A stretch of 64,000 nt of DNA from positions 1,689,300-1,753,299 of the forward strand of contig JACYXH010000479.1 of the NCBI GenBank assembly GCA_026745465.1, given 5' to 3'. Position numbers and translations under genes: made by a program. Source of the stretch: Lota lota (lineage: Eukaryota; Chordata; Actinopteri; Gadiformes; Lotidae). Shown one piece after another: positions 41,750 to 51,517 of the stretch (position 1 is its first letter; each line of letters starts with the position of its first letter). The notes beneath the pieces are model-generated. The model had not been told where the DNA came from and ran no database searches. It saw nothing but the letters and a program-made list of their open reading frames with translations.

Positions 41750-41835
41750 AAACACACGTGAACTTTTTTGGGGTGGCCTTAATATTCTTCGATTGTATCT
41801 TTATCTTTATAAATTTTTCGTAAGGTATGCGGATG

Positions 41836-41890
41836 ACATACCGCTCTACCAGTGTCTGACTGGTAGAGCGGTACCAGTCAGACACTGCCG

Positions 41891-41926
<36 letters not shown>

Positions 41927-41938
41927 ACACACACACAT
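41836..41938. repeat. Inverted repeat plus poly-C in ptafr copy 1 intron
   Basis: ACCGCTCTACCAG and CTGGTAGAGCGGT form a perfect stem around TGTCTGA. A second overlapping pair, CAGTGTCTGACTGG and CCAGTCAGACACTG, follows. A run of about 36 C (41,892-41,926) and a short CA array come next. The stem arms are present but differently spaced in copy 2. Confidence 0.85.
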
Positions 41939-42368
41939 TTTACGATTAACAGGCGGCAAAGGGTGCGGCAGCAGAGGCTAGTAGGAAGTAGCATTAAAGG
42001 GTTTCCTTGTAGTAATTCAGTGTGTCAGAAAAGGGCTAAAACACAAAAGCGCTCCATATGTTTTGGGTAGCTTTGGCTACATTATTTACTTATAGTCTTG
42101 CTTTGTCCTATTGGTCAGTGCAAAAATCTTGCACATTTGTTTGCTTTGGTTTAGTGGTAATCTGAACGTTAAATGACTCAAATGATTAATAATACATGAA
42201 TAAACGTGTTACCTTGATGGGCAAGTTAAAATAATTAATAGTTAATGAACAATACACGTGGATATAAATTGTATGCCATTTAAACTGTGGCATAAAAGCT
42301 ACATTTTGGAATCTGATCAGATTTCTTTGCCACTTCCCAGATATAAGCAGTGTCTTCAAACACTGGAC

Positions 42369-43628
42369 ATGACTATCATCACAGAGGTAAAACCGGCATC
42401 CACAGACGTCACTGGGCTCCTCAGCTCCGCTCCAGATATCGCCAATGCCCACGAGGACTTCCTGGACTCTGAGTTTCGCTACACTCTTTTCTCTGTCTCC
42501 TATGGCATCATCTTCATCCTGGGCTTCCTGGCTAACTGCTACGCCCTTTTCGTCATCCGCCAGATACGCGGGGCACAAGCTATTGAAGAGATCCGCATTT
42601 ACATGGCCAACCTGACCATCGCCGATCTGCTGTTTGTCTGCGCCCTCCCCTTCTGGGTAGACTACTACAGTCGCCACGGTGACTGGATCTACCCGGACTT
42701 CCTGTGCCGCGTGACCGGCGCCATGTTCTTCATCAACACCTACTGCTCAATCCTCTTCCTTTGCGCTATCAGCGTCAACCGCTACTGGGCCATCACGCGG
42801 CCCCTGAGCGCCGCTGCCTCGGATCGCTGGCGGCGTGGCGCGGGTGTGTCCTTTGCCATCTGGGCGGTGACCTTGGGCATGGCAGTGCCGTCGCTGCTGT
42901 CGCCCGCCTCCCATGTGGATGAGCAGAACGTGACACGCTGCTTCGAGGGCTACCACCGTGAGAGTGACGAGGAGAAGCGAGGCGTGGCGCTCACCCACTT
43001 TGCCATCATCGCCATGTTTTTCGTGGTCTTCTTCCTCGTGGTGGTGTGCAACCTCCTCATCGCACGCACCTTGCTACGGAGGCCCCCGGTGGCCCGGTTC
43101 GGATCAGGGGCGTCAACTGCGGCGGGTCAGAGCTTAAGGGCCCCGGTGTCCGCCAAGCCCCGAGGGTTGAAGCGCCAGGCGCTGCAGATGCTCTGTGCGG
43201 TGGTTGGCGTGTTCGTGCTGTGCTTCCTGCCCCACCACGTCATCCAGGGCCCATGGACCCTGGCGGTGCTGAGGATCGGTGAGGGCTGGGGCAGTGTGAC
43301 TTGGAGCCTGGACACCCGGCAGGTGCTAAACGACGCTCATCAGGTCACCTTGCTCCTCATGGGCCTCAACTGCATCCTGGACCCAGTGGTGTACTGCTTC
43401 GCCACCAGGAAGTTCAGGACGTTCATTGCCAGGCACATGAGGAAGGTGGTGAAGGGGGAAATGTGCTGTTCGCAGACGTTCACCAGCCATGTGTCCAGTC
43501 AGGAGAGCAGGAGCCACAGCCGGAGAGGCACAGGAGAAAAGCAGCAAATGCAGACGATAGGGAAGGACTGCCAGATACACTTCATCAGAGCTGAACCTCA
43601 CAGAGAGGAAATACAGCAAGGATCTTGA
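42369..43628 (+). CDS. ptafr: Platelet-activating factor receptor, copy 1
   Basis: This is a 419-residue class A GPCR that senses the phospholipid mediator PAF at the plasma membrane and signals through G proteins in leukocytes (family knowledge). Sequence support: DSEFRYTLF before TM1; NLTIADLLF in TM2; Cys113 and Cys191 for the TM3-ECL2 disulfide; NRY (137-139) in place of DRY; NVTRCFE in ECL2; His210 in TM5; PHHVIQ (288-293) in TM6, matching the His-His-x-x-Gln ligand-pocket residues of mammalian PAFR; NDAHQVTL and DPVVY (338-342) in TM7. It is longer than the mammalian protein (about 342) in the N-terminus, ICL3 and tail. I start at 42,369: the frame is open from 42,258, but an intron acceptor (CACTTCCCAG, 42,340) cuts off those 37 codons. 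Confidence 0.93.
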   Translation: MTIITEVKPASTDVTGLLSSAPDIANAHEDFLDSEFRYTLFSVSYGIIFILGFLANCYALFVIRQIRGAQAIEEIRIYMANLTIADLLFVCALPFWVDYYSRHGDWIYPDFLCRVTGAMFFINTYCSILFLCAISVNRYWAITRPLSAAASDRWRRGAGVSFAIWAVTLGMAVPSLLSPASHVDEQNVTRCFEGYHRESDEEKRGVALTHFAIIAMFFVVFFLVVVCNLLIARTLLRRPPVARFGSGASTAAGQSLRAPVSAKPRGLKRQALQMLCAVVGVFVLCFLPHHVIQGPWTLAVLRIGEGWGSVTWSLDTRQVLNDAHQVTLLLMGLNCILDPVVYCFATRKFRTFIARHMRKVVKGEMCCSQTFTSHVSSQESRSHSRRGTGEKQQMQTIGKDCQIHFIRAEPHREEIQQGS

Positions 43629-44194
43629 AGATTTAATGATGGTTAAAATGTGGACTATTATGTGAAGCCTGTGATGTATTATTTCAGGTTAGTGATGGTA
43701 CAACAAAGGAGGTAGTTGTTTAAAAATCACTTCAAAATTGTTTAGCTTGAGATTGTTGCTCTCATGCACTAGAGACATATATGGAATATATAGGGTTGTG
43801 TTGACAACTTCCTATCTCCCATGAGCACTCATGTTCAAGTTGTTTAGTGTTCAAAAATTGGTTTACATACAGAATCACATCACAATACATTAGAAATACA
43901 GATCGGCAGCAGCAGCAACAACACTGATTTCTTTGAATGCTGTTTCACTCAGAAACTGTAGATTTTGTGAAGACATGCCCTTATGTTTTAATGTTGGGGA
44001 AAGCAGAAGTAAATCACAAAATACTTTGTCAAAAGTCATTGTGGAATTTTATTGAAATTGTGAAACAGGATCTGGATCCTAGTATTGTGAAACATGTTTA
44101 AGCCTGGGAATGTTTGTAAACGTATTGTATACGATGACCCACCCAGTCATTCTGAATGTATCAGGCTACAAGAATATGGCAACTCTGATGAATC
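43629..44194 (+). other. 3' flank/UTR of ptafr copy 1
   Basis: AT-rich sequence conserved in all three units after the stop. No canonical AATAAA occurs close to the stop; the first clear one in this unit is near 44,815. The conservation ends near GATGAATCT, where a LINE piece is joined. Confidence 0.5.
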
Positions 44195-44954
44195 TAACAC
44201 TATAATCAAATACTATAGGCTTATTTCTAAGATGCCTTTCATCTAAAAAATATTAGAGAAAGTTGTTACCAAACTGCTCGCTGCTCTTGACTGCACACAA
44301 TATTTTAGAAAATCTCCATGTGGTTTCTGTCAGAAGCGTTCCACTCTTCTCAGGGTCTCCATTGACATAACCAGGCGTGGATTAATGCACAGGCTGACCT
44401 AGGCCACAGCCTAGGGGCCTCACATGTGCAAGGGCCCCGGATTGGCCGGAGATTTTTTAATCATCTATATTTAATACGTCAAATAATGCATCACTGTTAC
44501 TGGACAGCATAGCGGCAAAATGTCAGAAAGAAATATGATAGCGGAGCACTAAAGCTAAAAGCTGTTTCTGTTCTGTATTTTGGGCTGACATGGTAACCGT
44601 AGTTAGGAAATTATGATGTAATTTAATAACTATATTAATTTATATGTATGTATACATGTATTATGTCTGTTGATGCATGTGTATATTGTTTTATGTTGTG
44701 TATAATAATGTATTGTTGAGAGAACATTTATGTTAACAGCGCATGACTGCTGTGATAATATTGCAGACACCAGTCCGATGAAAACATTTTCCTATTGTAT
44801 CTGTCTTCATCCAGAATAAACAGGTGAAAACCACGTCATTGTCTGTCAGTCCTTGATCGCTTTGATCACGTTTACACTGCTATGAAGCGTGCTTCATTGC
44901 TGAATAAATGGTTAGCATAAAGTGGAGTTATAATTGATATACAGATAACATGAA
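44195..44954 (+). mobile_element. LINE fragment plus non-autonomous element, unit 1
   Basis: Begins with an L2-like reverse-transcriptase N-terminal piece (ISKMPF, KILEKVV, LLAALDC in translation, with stops). It passes into the element beginning AACCAGGCGTGG and ends at CAGATAACATGAA. The 325-bp insertion seen in the outlying copy at 37,216 is absent, so this is an empty site. Confidence 0.75.
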
Positions 44955-45659
44955 TGAAGAAGAATCTGTTGAGATGAAGAGGTTCCTCAGTGTGACCCGT
45001 GCAGCAGAGCAGAACATCAGGGTACGTGTACTGCACGGACTGGTGGCTCGGTTCTCCAGCGCAGAGGGGCCACTCATTGCCTTCATAACCCTTCTACACA
45101 CATGCAAAAATACCTACCATTGACCAGGCGTGGATATTAACATATCAGAGGTTCGTAGGACAGTATGCGCACTGCGAGAAATGCGCATAGTTTATGGGCA
45201 ATTGTGCGCATAGATGCCCATAAATGGCATGACTGTCTACTCCTCAACGTCTTTTAGGACTTCTCATAAATATCTGCTTCCACCTAGCGATGGAAATCCA
45301 GCACTACATTAAATTATTACAAAAATTGTTTACTTTAAAAAAAAGAGTTTGCTAGTTTGCTACATAGTTTTCTAATTTGGTAATAGATACACCTATATTA
45401 TCTTGTTTTCATATCTATATAAATACATGTAGCAGTAATTAGATTAGGATTATGATCCATTAATTCAAGACATTATGATATTGATGTATTCATGAGGTAG
45501 ATGAAAACTAAACATGTACAGAATAGATTCGATGAACGTGAATATGGATAAAACGGTATTTTCAACAATGCTCTGAAAGAGGGAAATGCGCTGATAAGGT
45601 CAATGTGCAACTCTGTGGTTTCCCATTACGCCGCCAACACCTTTCTTGACGCAATCTCT

Positions 45660-45778
45660 TCTCCGCTTCTCATTGAGTTTCATCAGTCCGACAGATGCGC
45701 GCGTGTTGGACTTGCTCAGAAGGATCTGCTCTCGCATTTTAAGTGAAGAGATAAAGAGAAGAACCCCTGTGTCAACAG
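45660..45778 (+). other. ptafr: ptafr copy 2 non-coding first exon (3' boundary at 45,778)
   Basis: Equivalent of the copy 1 leader exon. It ends CAACAG|GTAAGTTTCAG. The acceptor is CACTTCCCAG just before the coding exon (46,911). The 5' end is not defined by sequence. Confidence 0.6.
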
Positions 45779-46420
45779 GTAAGTTTCAGGACTGTTGAAT
45801 GTGTTATCATACAGCTTACAAATTCTTACTGGTTTTGGAAGTGTAGGTTAGTTGTGTGTCAGCCTATGGATGTGGATGGCCTTCTGTGGTTTTCGCAATG
45901 ACCCAACAGGCCGTCCAGCCTATAAAAAGATTTAAACCAAAGAAATTGAGTTTAATATCTGAATTTCAAAAATAAAGTCTGAAGTACATTTCGATTATGA
46001 GGTCAAAATTCCTTTAATTTCACTTTTAAATTGAAGCTACGAGATAAAGCCAGAACTGTAATAGCATCGGAGAGGTGGCTGCGTTTGTGCAAGATGAACC
46101 AACGAGCAAATATGTAAAGATATCAATTGCAGGCGATCCACAGTGATACAACTATTACTACTACTGCTATTCTCAAAATTCAGACTTTATTCTCAAAGCT
46201 TTAAATGTATTTGACTCTCGAAATTTCAATTTTAACTAAAAACACACTTTTTTGGAGTGGCCTTAATTTTCTTCGATTGTATCTTTATATTTAATTATTT
46301 TTCGTAAGGTATGCGGATGACATACCTCTCTACCAGTGTCTGACAACACCACCTACGTTTTTTATTTTGAACATGAGGATTCAAGAAAGACCAGTCTCCA
46401 TTGAACCTCAAATCTCGACT

Positions 46421-46424
<4 letters not shown>

Positions 46425-46451
<27 letters not shown>

Positions 46452-46512
46452 ACTGGTAGAGCGGTACCAGTCAGACACTGCCCCCCCCCCCCCCCACACA
46501 CACACACACATT
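46425..46512. repeat. Poly-C and inverted-repeat arm in copy 2 intron
   Basis: A run of about 26 C, then CTGGTAGAGCGG and CCAGTCAGACACTG, then another C run of about 15 and a CA array. The partner arm TCTACCAGTGTCTGAC lies at about 46,329, about 110 bp upstream. In copy 1 the arms are almost adjacent. Confidence 0.85.
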
Positions 46513-46939
46513 TTACGATTAACAGGCGGCAAAGGGTGCGGCAGCAGAGGCTAGTAGGAAGTAGGAATAAAGGGTTTCCTTGTAGTAATTAAGTGTGTCA
46601 GAAAAGGGCTAAAACACAAAAGAGCTCCAAATGTTTTGGGTAGCTTTGGCTACATTATTTACTTATAGTCTTGCTTTGTCCTATTGGTCAGTGCAAAATC
46701 TTGCACCTTTGTTTGCTTTGGTTTAGTGGTAATCTGGAAGTTCAATGACTCAAATGATTTTAATACATGAATAAACTTGTTACCTTGATGGACAAGTTAA
46801 AATAATTAATGGTTAATGAACAATACACGTGGATATAAATTGTATGCCATTTAAACTGTGGCATAAAAGCTACATTTTGGAATCTGATCAGATTTCTTTG
46901 CCACTTCCCAGATATAAGCAGTGTCTTCAAACACTGGAC

Positions 46940-48199
46940 ATGACTATCATCACAGAGGTAAAACCGGCATCCACAGACGTCACTGGGCTCCTCAGCTCCG
47001 CTCCAGATATCGCCAATGCCCACGAGGACTTCCTGGACTCTGAGTTTCGCTACACTCTTTTCTCTGTCTCCTATGGCATCATCTTCGTCCTGGGCTTCCT
47101 GGCTAACTGCTACGCCCTTTTCGTCATCCGCCAGATACGCGGGGCACAAGCTATTGAAGAGATCCGCATTTACATGGCCAACCTGACCATCGCCGATCTG
47201 CTGTTTGTCTGCGCCCTCCCCTTCTGGGTAGACTACTACAGTCGCCACGGTGACTGGATCTACCCGGACTTCCTGTGCCGCGTGACCGGCGCCATGTTCT
47301 TCATCAACACCTACTGCTCAATCCTCTTCCTTTGCGCTATCAGCGTCAACCGCTACTGGGCCATCACGCGGCCCCTGAGCGCCGCTGCCTCGGATCGCTG
47401 GCGGCGTGGCGCGGGTGTGTCCTTTGCCATCTGGGCGGTGACCTTGGGCATGGCAGTGCCGTCGCTGCTGTCGCCCGCCTCCCATGTGGATGAGCAGAAC
47501 GTGACATGCTGCTTCGAGGGCTACCACCGTGAGAGTGACGAGGAGAAGCGAGGTGTGGCGCTCACCCACTTTGCCATCATCGCCATGTTTTTCGTGGTCT
47601 TCTTCCTCGTGGTGGTGTGCAACCTCCTCATCGCACGCACCTTGCTACGGAGGCCCCCGGGTGCCCGGTCCGGATCAGTGGCGTCAACTGCGGCGGGTCA
47701 AAGCTTCAGGGCCCCGGCGTCCGCCAAGACCCAAGGATTGAAGCGCCAGGCGCTGCAGATGCTCTGTGCGGTGGTTGGCGTGTTCGTGCTGTGCTTCCTG
47801 CCCCACCACGTCATCCAGGGCCCATGGACCCTGGCGGTGCTGAGGATCGGTGAGGGCTGGGGCAGTGTGACTTGGAGCCTGGACACCCGGCAGGTGCTGA
47901 ACGACGCCCATCAGGTCACCTTGCTCCTCATGGGCCTCAACTGCATCCTGGACCCAGTGGTGTACTGCTTCGCCACCAGGAAGTTCAGGACGTTCATTGC
48001 CAGGCACATGAGGAAGGTGGTGAAGGGGGAAATGTGCTCCTCGCAGACGTTCACCAGCCAGGTGTCCATTCAGGAGAGCAGGAGCCACAGCCGGAGAGGC
48101 CCAGGAGAAGAGCAGCAAATGCAGACGATAGGGAAGGACTGCCAGATACACTTCATCAGAGCTGAACCTCACAGAGAGGAAATACAGCAAGGATCTTGA
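46940..48199 (+). CDS. ptafr: Platelet-activating factor receptor, copy 2
   Basis: A 419-residue receptor with the same fold and PAF-pocket residues (His210, His289, His290, Gln293) as copy 1, and an intact frame. It differs from copy 1 at 14 residues: Ile50Val, Arg190Cys, seven in ICL3 (Val241Gly, Phe244Ser, Gly247Val, Leu256Phe, Val260Ala, Pro264Thr, Arg265Gln) and five in the tail (Cys367Ser, His374Gln, Ser377Ile, Thr388Pro, Lys391Glu). Arg190Cys is odd: it puts an extra Cys next to the conserved ECL2 disulfide Cys191, within NVTCCFE, and could disturb disulfide pairing. The start is chosen after the conserved splice acceptor, as in copy 1. Confidence 0.93.
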   Translation: MTIITEVKPASTDVTGLLSSAPDIANAHEDFLDSEFRYTLFSVSYGIIFVLGFLANCYALFVIRQIRGAQAIEEIRIYMANLTIADLLFVCALPFWVDYYSRHGDWIYPDFLCRVTGAMFFINTYCSILFLCAISVNRYWAITRPLSAAASDRWRRGAGVSFAIWAVTLGMAVPSLLSPASHVDEQNVTCCFEGYHRESDEEKRGVALTHFAIIAMFFVVFFLVVVCNLLIARTLLRRPPGARSGSVASTAAGQSFRAPASAKTQGLKRQALQMLCAVVGVFVLCFLPHHVIQGPWTLAVLRIGEGWGSVTWSLDTRQVLNDAHQVTLLLMGLNCILDPVVYCFATRKFRTFIARHMRKVVKGEMCSSQTFTSQVSIQESRSHSRRGPGEEQQMQTIGKDCQIHFIRAEPHREEIQQGS

Positions 48200-48765
48200 A
48201 GATTTAATGATGGTTAAAATGTGGACTATTATGTGAAGCCTGTGATGTATTATTTCAAGTTAGTGATGGTACAACAAAGGAGGTAGTTGTTTAAAAATCA
48301 CTTCAAAATTGTTTAGCTTGAGATTGTTGCTCTCATGCACTAGAGACATATATGGAATATATAGGGTTGTGTTGACAACTTCCTATCTCCCATGAGCACT
48401 CATGTTCAAGTTGTTTAGTGTTCAAAAATTGGTTTATATACAGAATCACATCACAATACATTAGAAATACAGATCGGCAGCAGCAGCAACAACACTGATT
48501 TCTTTGAATGCTGTTTCACTCAGAAACTGTAGATTTTGTGAAGACATGCCCTAATGTTTTAATGTTGGGGAAAGCAGAAGTAAATCACAAAATACTTTGT
48601 CAAAAGTCATTGTGGAATTTTATTGAAATTGTGAAACAGGATCTGGATCCTAGTATTGTGAAACATGTTTAAGCCTGGGAATGTTTGTAAACGTATTGTA
48701 TACGATGACCCACCCAGTCATTCTGAATGTATCAGGCTACAAGAATATGGCAACTCTGATGAATC
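48200..48765 (+). other. 3' flank/UTR of ptafr copy 2
   Basis: Nearly identical to the copy 1 flank. Ends at the same LINE junction. Confidence 0.5.
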
Positions 48766-49525
48766 TAACACTATAATCAAATACTATAGGCTTATTTCTA
48801 AGATGCCTTTTATCTAAAAAATATTAGAGAAAGTTGTTACCAAACTGCTCGCTGCTCTTGACTGCACACAATATTTTAGAAAATCTCCATGTGGTTTCTG
48901 TCAGAAGCGTTCCACTCTTCTCAGGGTCTCCATTGACATAACCAGGCGTGGATTAATGCACAGGCTGACCTAGGCCACAGCCTAGGGGCCTCACACGTGC
49001 AAGGGCCCCGGATTGGCCGGAGATTTTTTAATCATCTACATTTAATACGTCAAATAATGCATCACTGTTACTGGACAGCATAGCGGCAAAATGTCAGAAA
49101 GAAATATGATAGCGGAGCACTAAAGCTAAAAGCTGTTTCTGTTCTGTATTTTGGGCTAACATGGTAACCGTAGTTAGGAAATTATGATGTAATTTAATAA
49201 CTATATTAATTTATATGTATGTATACATGTATTATGTCTGTTGATGCATGTGTATATTGTTTTATGTTGTGTATAATAATGTATTGTTGAGAGAACATTT
49301 ATGTTAACAGCGCATGACTGCTGTGATAATATTGCAGACACCAGTCCGATGAAGACATTTTCCTATTGTATCTGTCTTCATCCAGAATAAACAGGTGAAA
49401 ACCACGTCATTGTCTGTCAGTCCTTGATCGCTTTGATCACGTTTACACTGCTATGAAGCGTGCTTCATTGCTGAATAAATGGTTAGCATAAAGTGGAGTT
49501 ATAATTGATATACAGATAACATGAA
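48766..49525 (+). mobile_element. LINE fragment plus non-autonomous element, unit 2
   Basis: Near-identical to 44,195-44,954: reverse-transcriptase piece, then the AACCAGGCGTGG element, ending CAGATAACATGAA. The 325-bp insertion site is empty here too. Confidence 0.75.
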
Positions 49526-50229
49526 TGAAGAATAATCTGTTGAGATGAAGAGGTTCCTCAGTGTGACCCGTGCAGCAGAGCAGAACATCAGGGTACGTGT
49601 ACTGCACGGACTGGTGGCTCGGTTCTCCAGCGCAGAGGGGCCACTCATTGCCTTCATAACCCTTCTACACACATGCAAAAATACCTACCATTGACCAGGC
49701 GTGGATATTAACATATCAGAGGTTCGTAGGACAGTATGCGCACTGCGAGAAATGCGCATAGTTTATGGGAAATTGTGCGCATAGATGCCCATAAATGGCA
49801 TGACTGTCTACTCCTCAACGTCTTTTAGGACTTTTCATAAATATCTGCTTCCACCTAGCGATGGAAATCCAGCACTACATTAAATTATTACAAAAATTGT
49901 TTACTTAAAAAAAAAGAGTTTGCTAGTTTGCTACATAGTTTTCTAATTTGGTAATAGATACACCTATATTATCTTGTTTTCATATCTATATAAATACATG
50001 TAGCAGTAATTAGATTAGGAGTATGATCCATTAATTCAAGACATTATGATATTGATGTATTCATGAGGTAGATGAAAACTAAACATGTACAGAATAGATT
50101 CGATGAACGTGAATATGGATAAAACGGTATTTTCAACAATGCTCTGAAAGAGGGAAATGCGCTGATAAGGTCAATGTGCAACTCTGTGGTTTCCCATTAC
50201 GCCGCCAACACCTTTCTTGACGCAATCTC

Positions 50230-50349
50230 TTCTCCGCTTCTCATTGAGTTTCACCAGTCCGACAGATGCGCGCGTGTTGGACTTGCTCAGAAGGATCTGC
50301 TCTCGCATTTTAAGTGAAGAGATAAAGAGAAGAACCCCTGTGTCAACAG
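50230..50349 (+). other. ptafr: ptafr copy 3 non-coding first exon (3' boundary at 50,349)
   Basis: As in the other copies, ends CAACAG|GTAAGTTTCAG. The acceptor precedes the coding exon at 51,489. Confidence 0.6.
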
Positions 50350-50996
50350 GTAAGTTTCAGGACTGTTGAATGTGTTATCATACAGCTTACAAATTCTTAC
50401 TGGTTTTGGAAGTGTAGGTTAGTTGTGTGTCAGCCTATGGATGTGGATGGCTGTCTGTGGTTTTCGCAATGACCCAACAGGCCGTCCAGCCTATAAAAAG
50501 ATTTAAACCAAAGAAATTGAGTTTAATATCTGAATTTCAAAAATAAAGTCTGAAGTACATTTCGATTATGAGGTCAAAATTCCTTTAATTTCACTTTTAA
50601 ATTGAAGCTACGAGATAAAGCCAGAACTGTAATAGCATCGGAGAGGTGGCTGCGTTTGTGCAAGATGAACCAACGAGCAAATATGTAAAGATATCAATTG
50701 CAGGCGATCCACAGTGATACAACTATTACTACTACTGCTATTCTCAAAATTCAGACTTTATTCTCAAAGCTTTAAATGTATTTGACTCTCGAAATTTCAA
50801 TTTGAATTAAAAACACACTTTTTTGGAGTGGCCTTAATTTTCTTCGATTGTATCTTTATATTTAATTATTTTTCGTAAGGTATGCGGATGACATACCTCT
50901 CTACCAGTGTCTGCCAACACCACCTACGTTTTTTATTTTGAACATGAGGATTCAAGAAAGACCAGTCTCCATTGAACCTCAAATCTCGACTCTGCG

Positions 50997-51053
50997 CCCC
51001 CCCCCCCCCCCCCCCCCCCCAGCCACTCTCCCCCCCCCCCCCCCCCCCCCCCC
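50997..51053. repeat. Two poly-C runs in copy 3 intron
   Basis: C runs of about 24 and 23 bases separated by AGCCACTCT. The inverted-repeat arm found in copies 1 and 2 has been replaced by TCGGACAAGGCTAGGGAG. Confidence 0.85.
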
Positions 51054-51517
51054 TCGGACAAGGCTAGGGAGATTCAGTTTGAACCACATTTTACGATAAA
51101 CAGGCGGCAAAGGGTGCGGCAGCAGAGGCTAGTAGGAAGTAGGAATAAAGGGTTTCCTTGTAGTAATTCAGTGTGTCAGAAAAGGGGTAAAACACAAAAG
51201 AGCTCCAAATGTTTTGGGTAGCTTTGGCTACATTATTTACTTATAGTCTTGCTTTGTCCTATTGGTCAGTGCAAAATCTTGCACCTTTGTTTGCTTTGGT
51301 TTAGTGGTAATCTGGAAGTTCAATGACTCAAATGATTTTAATACATGAATAAACTTGTTACCTTGATGGACAAGTTAAAATAATTAATGGTTAATGAACA
51401 ATACACGTGGATATAAATTGTATGCCATTTAAACTGTGGCATAAAAGCTACATTTTGGAATCTGATCAGATTTCTTTGCCACTTCCCAGATATAAGCAGT
51501 GTCTTCAAACACTGGAC

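Larger units (their letters stand above)
39627..44965 (+). repeat. ptafr tandem unit 1
   Basis: First of three head-to-tail units. Anchor AGTGTGACCC at 39,651 recurs at 44,989 and 49,560. The unit holds the 5' anchor, the non-coding exon, the intron, the receptor ORF, the 3' flank, then a LINE/element block. It is longer than unit 2 (5,338 versus 4,571 bp between anchors). The excess lies in two blocks present only here, 39,773-40,131 and 41,186-41,749. Confidence 0.93.
44966..49534 (+). repeat. ptafr tandem unit 2
   Basis: Second unit; anchor at 44,989. Its spacing to unit 3 is 4,571 bp. It shares with unit 3 the absence of the 39,773-40,131 and 41,186-41,749 blocks and the presence of about 80 bp (near 45,302-45,384) that unit 1 lacks. 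Units 2 and 3 are therefore sisters. Confidence 0.93.

Noticed and set aside
42258..42368. Upstream 37-codon extension of each ptafr ORF
   Set aside because: A polypyrimidine tract and CACTTCCCAG acceptor lie inside it, and a strong donor ends the leader exon upstream. The extension is most likely intron plus 5' UTR.
42186..42677. Minus-strand 163-residue frame opposite ptafr (also at 46,760 and 51,338)
   Set aside because: It is the antisense shadow of the conserved receptor codons, repeated because the receptor is repeated.
47684..48190. Minus-strand 168-residue frame opposite ptafr copies 2 and 3
   Set aside because: GC-rich antisense shadow. It is broken in copy 1, as expected if there is no constraint on that strand.
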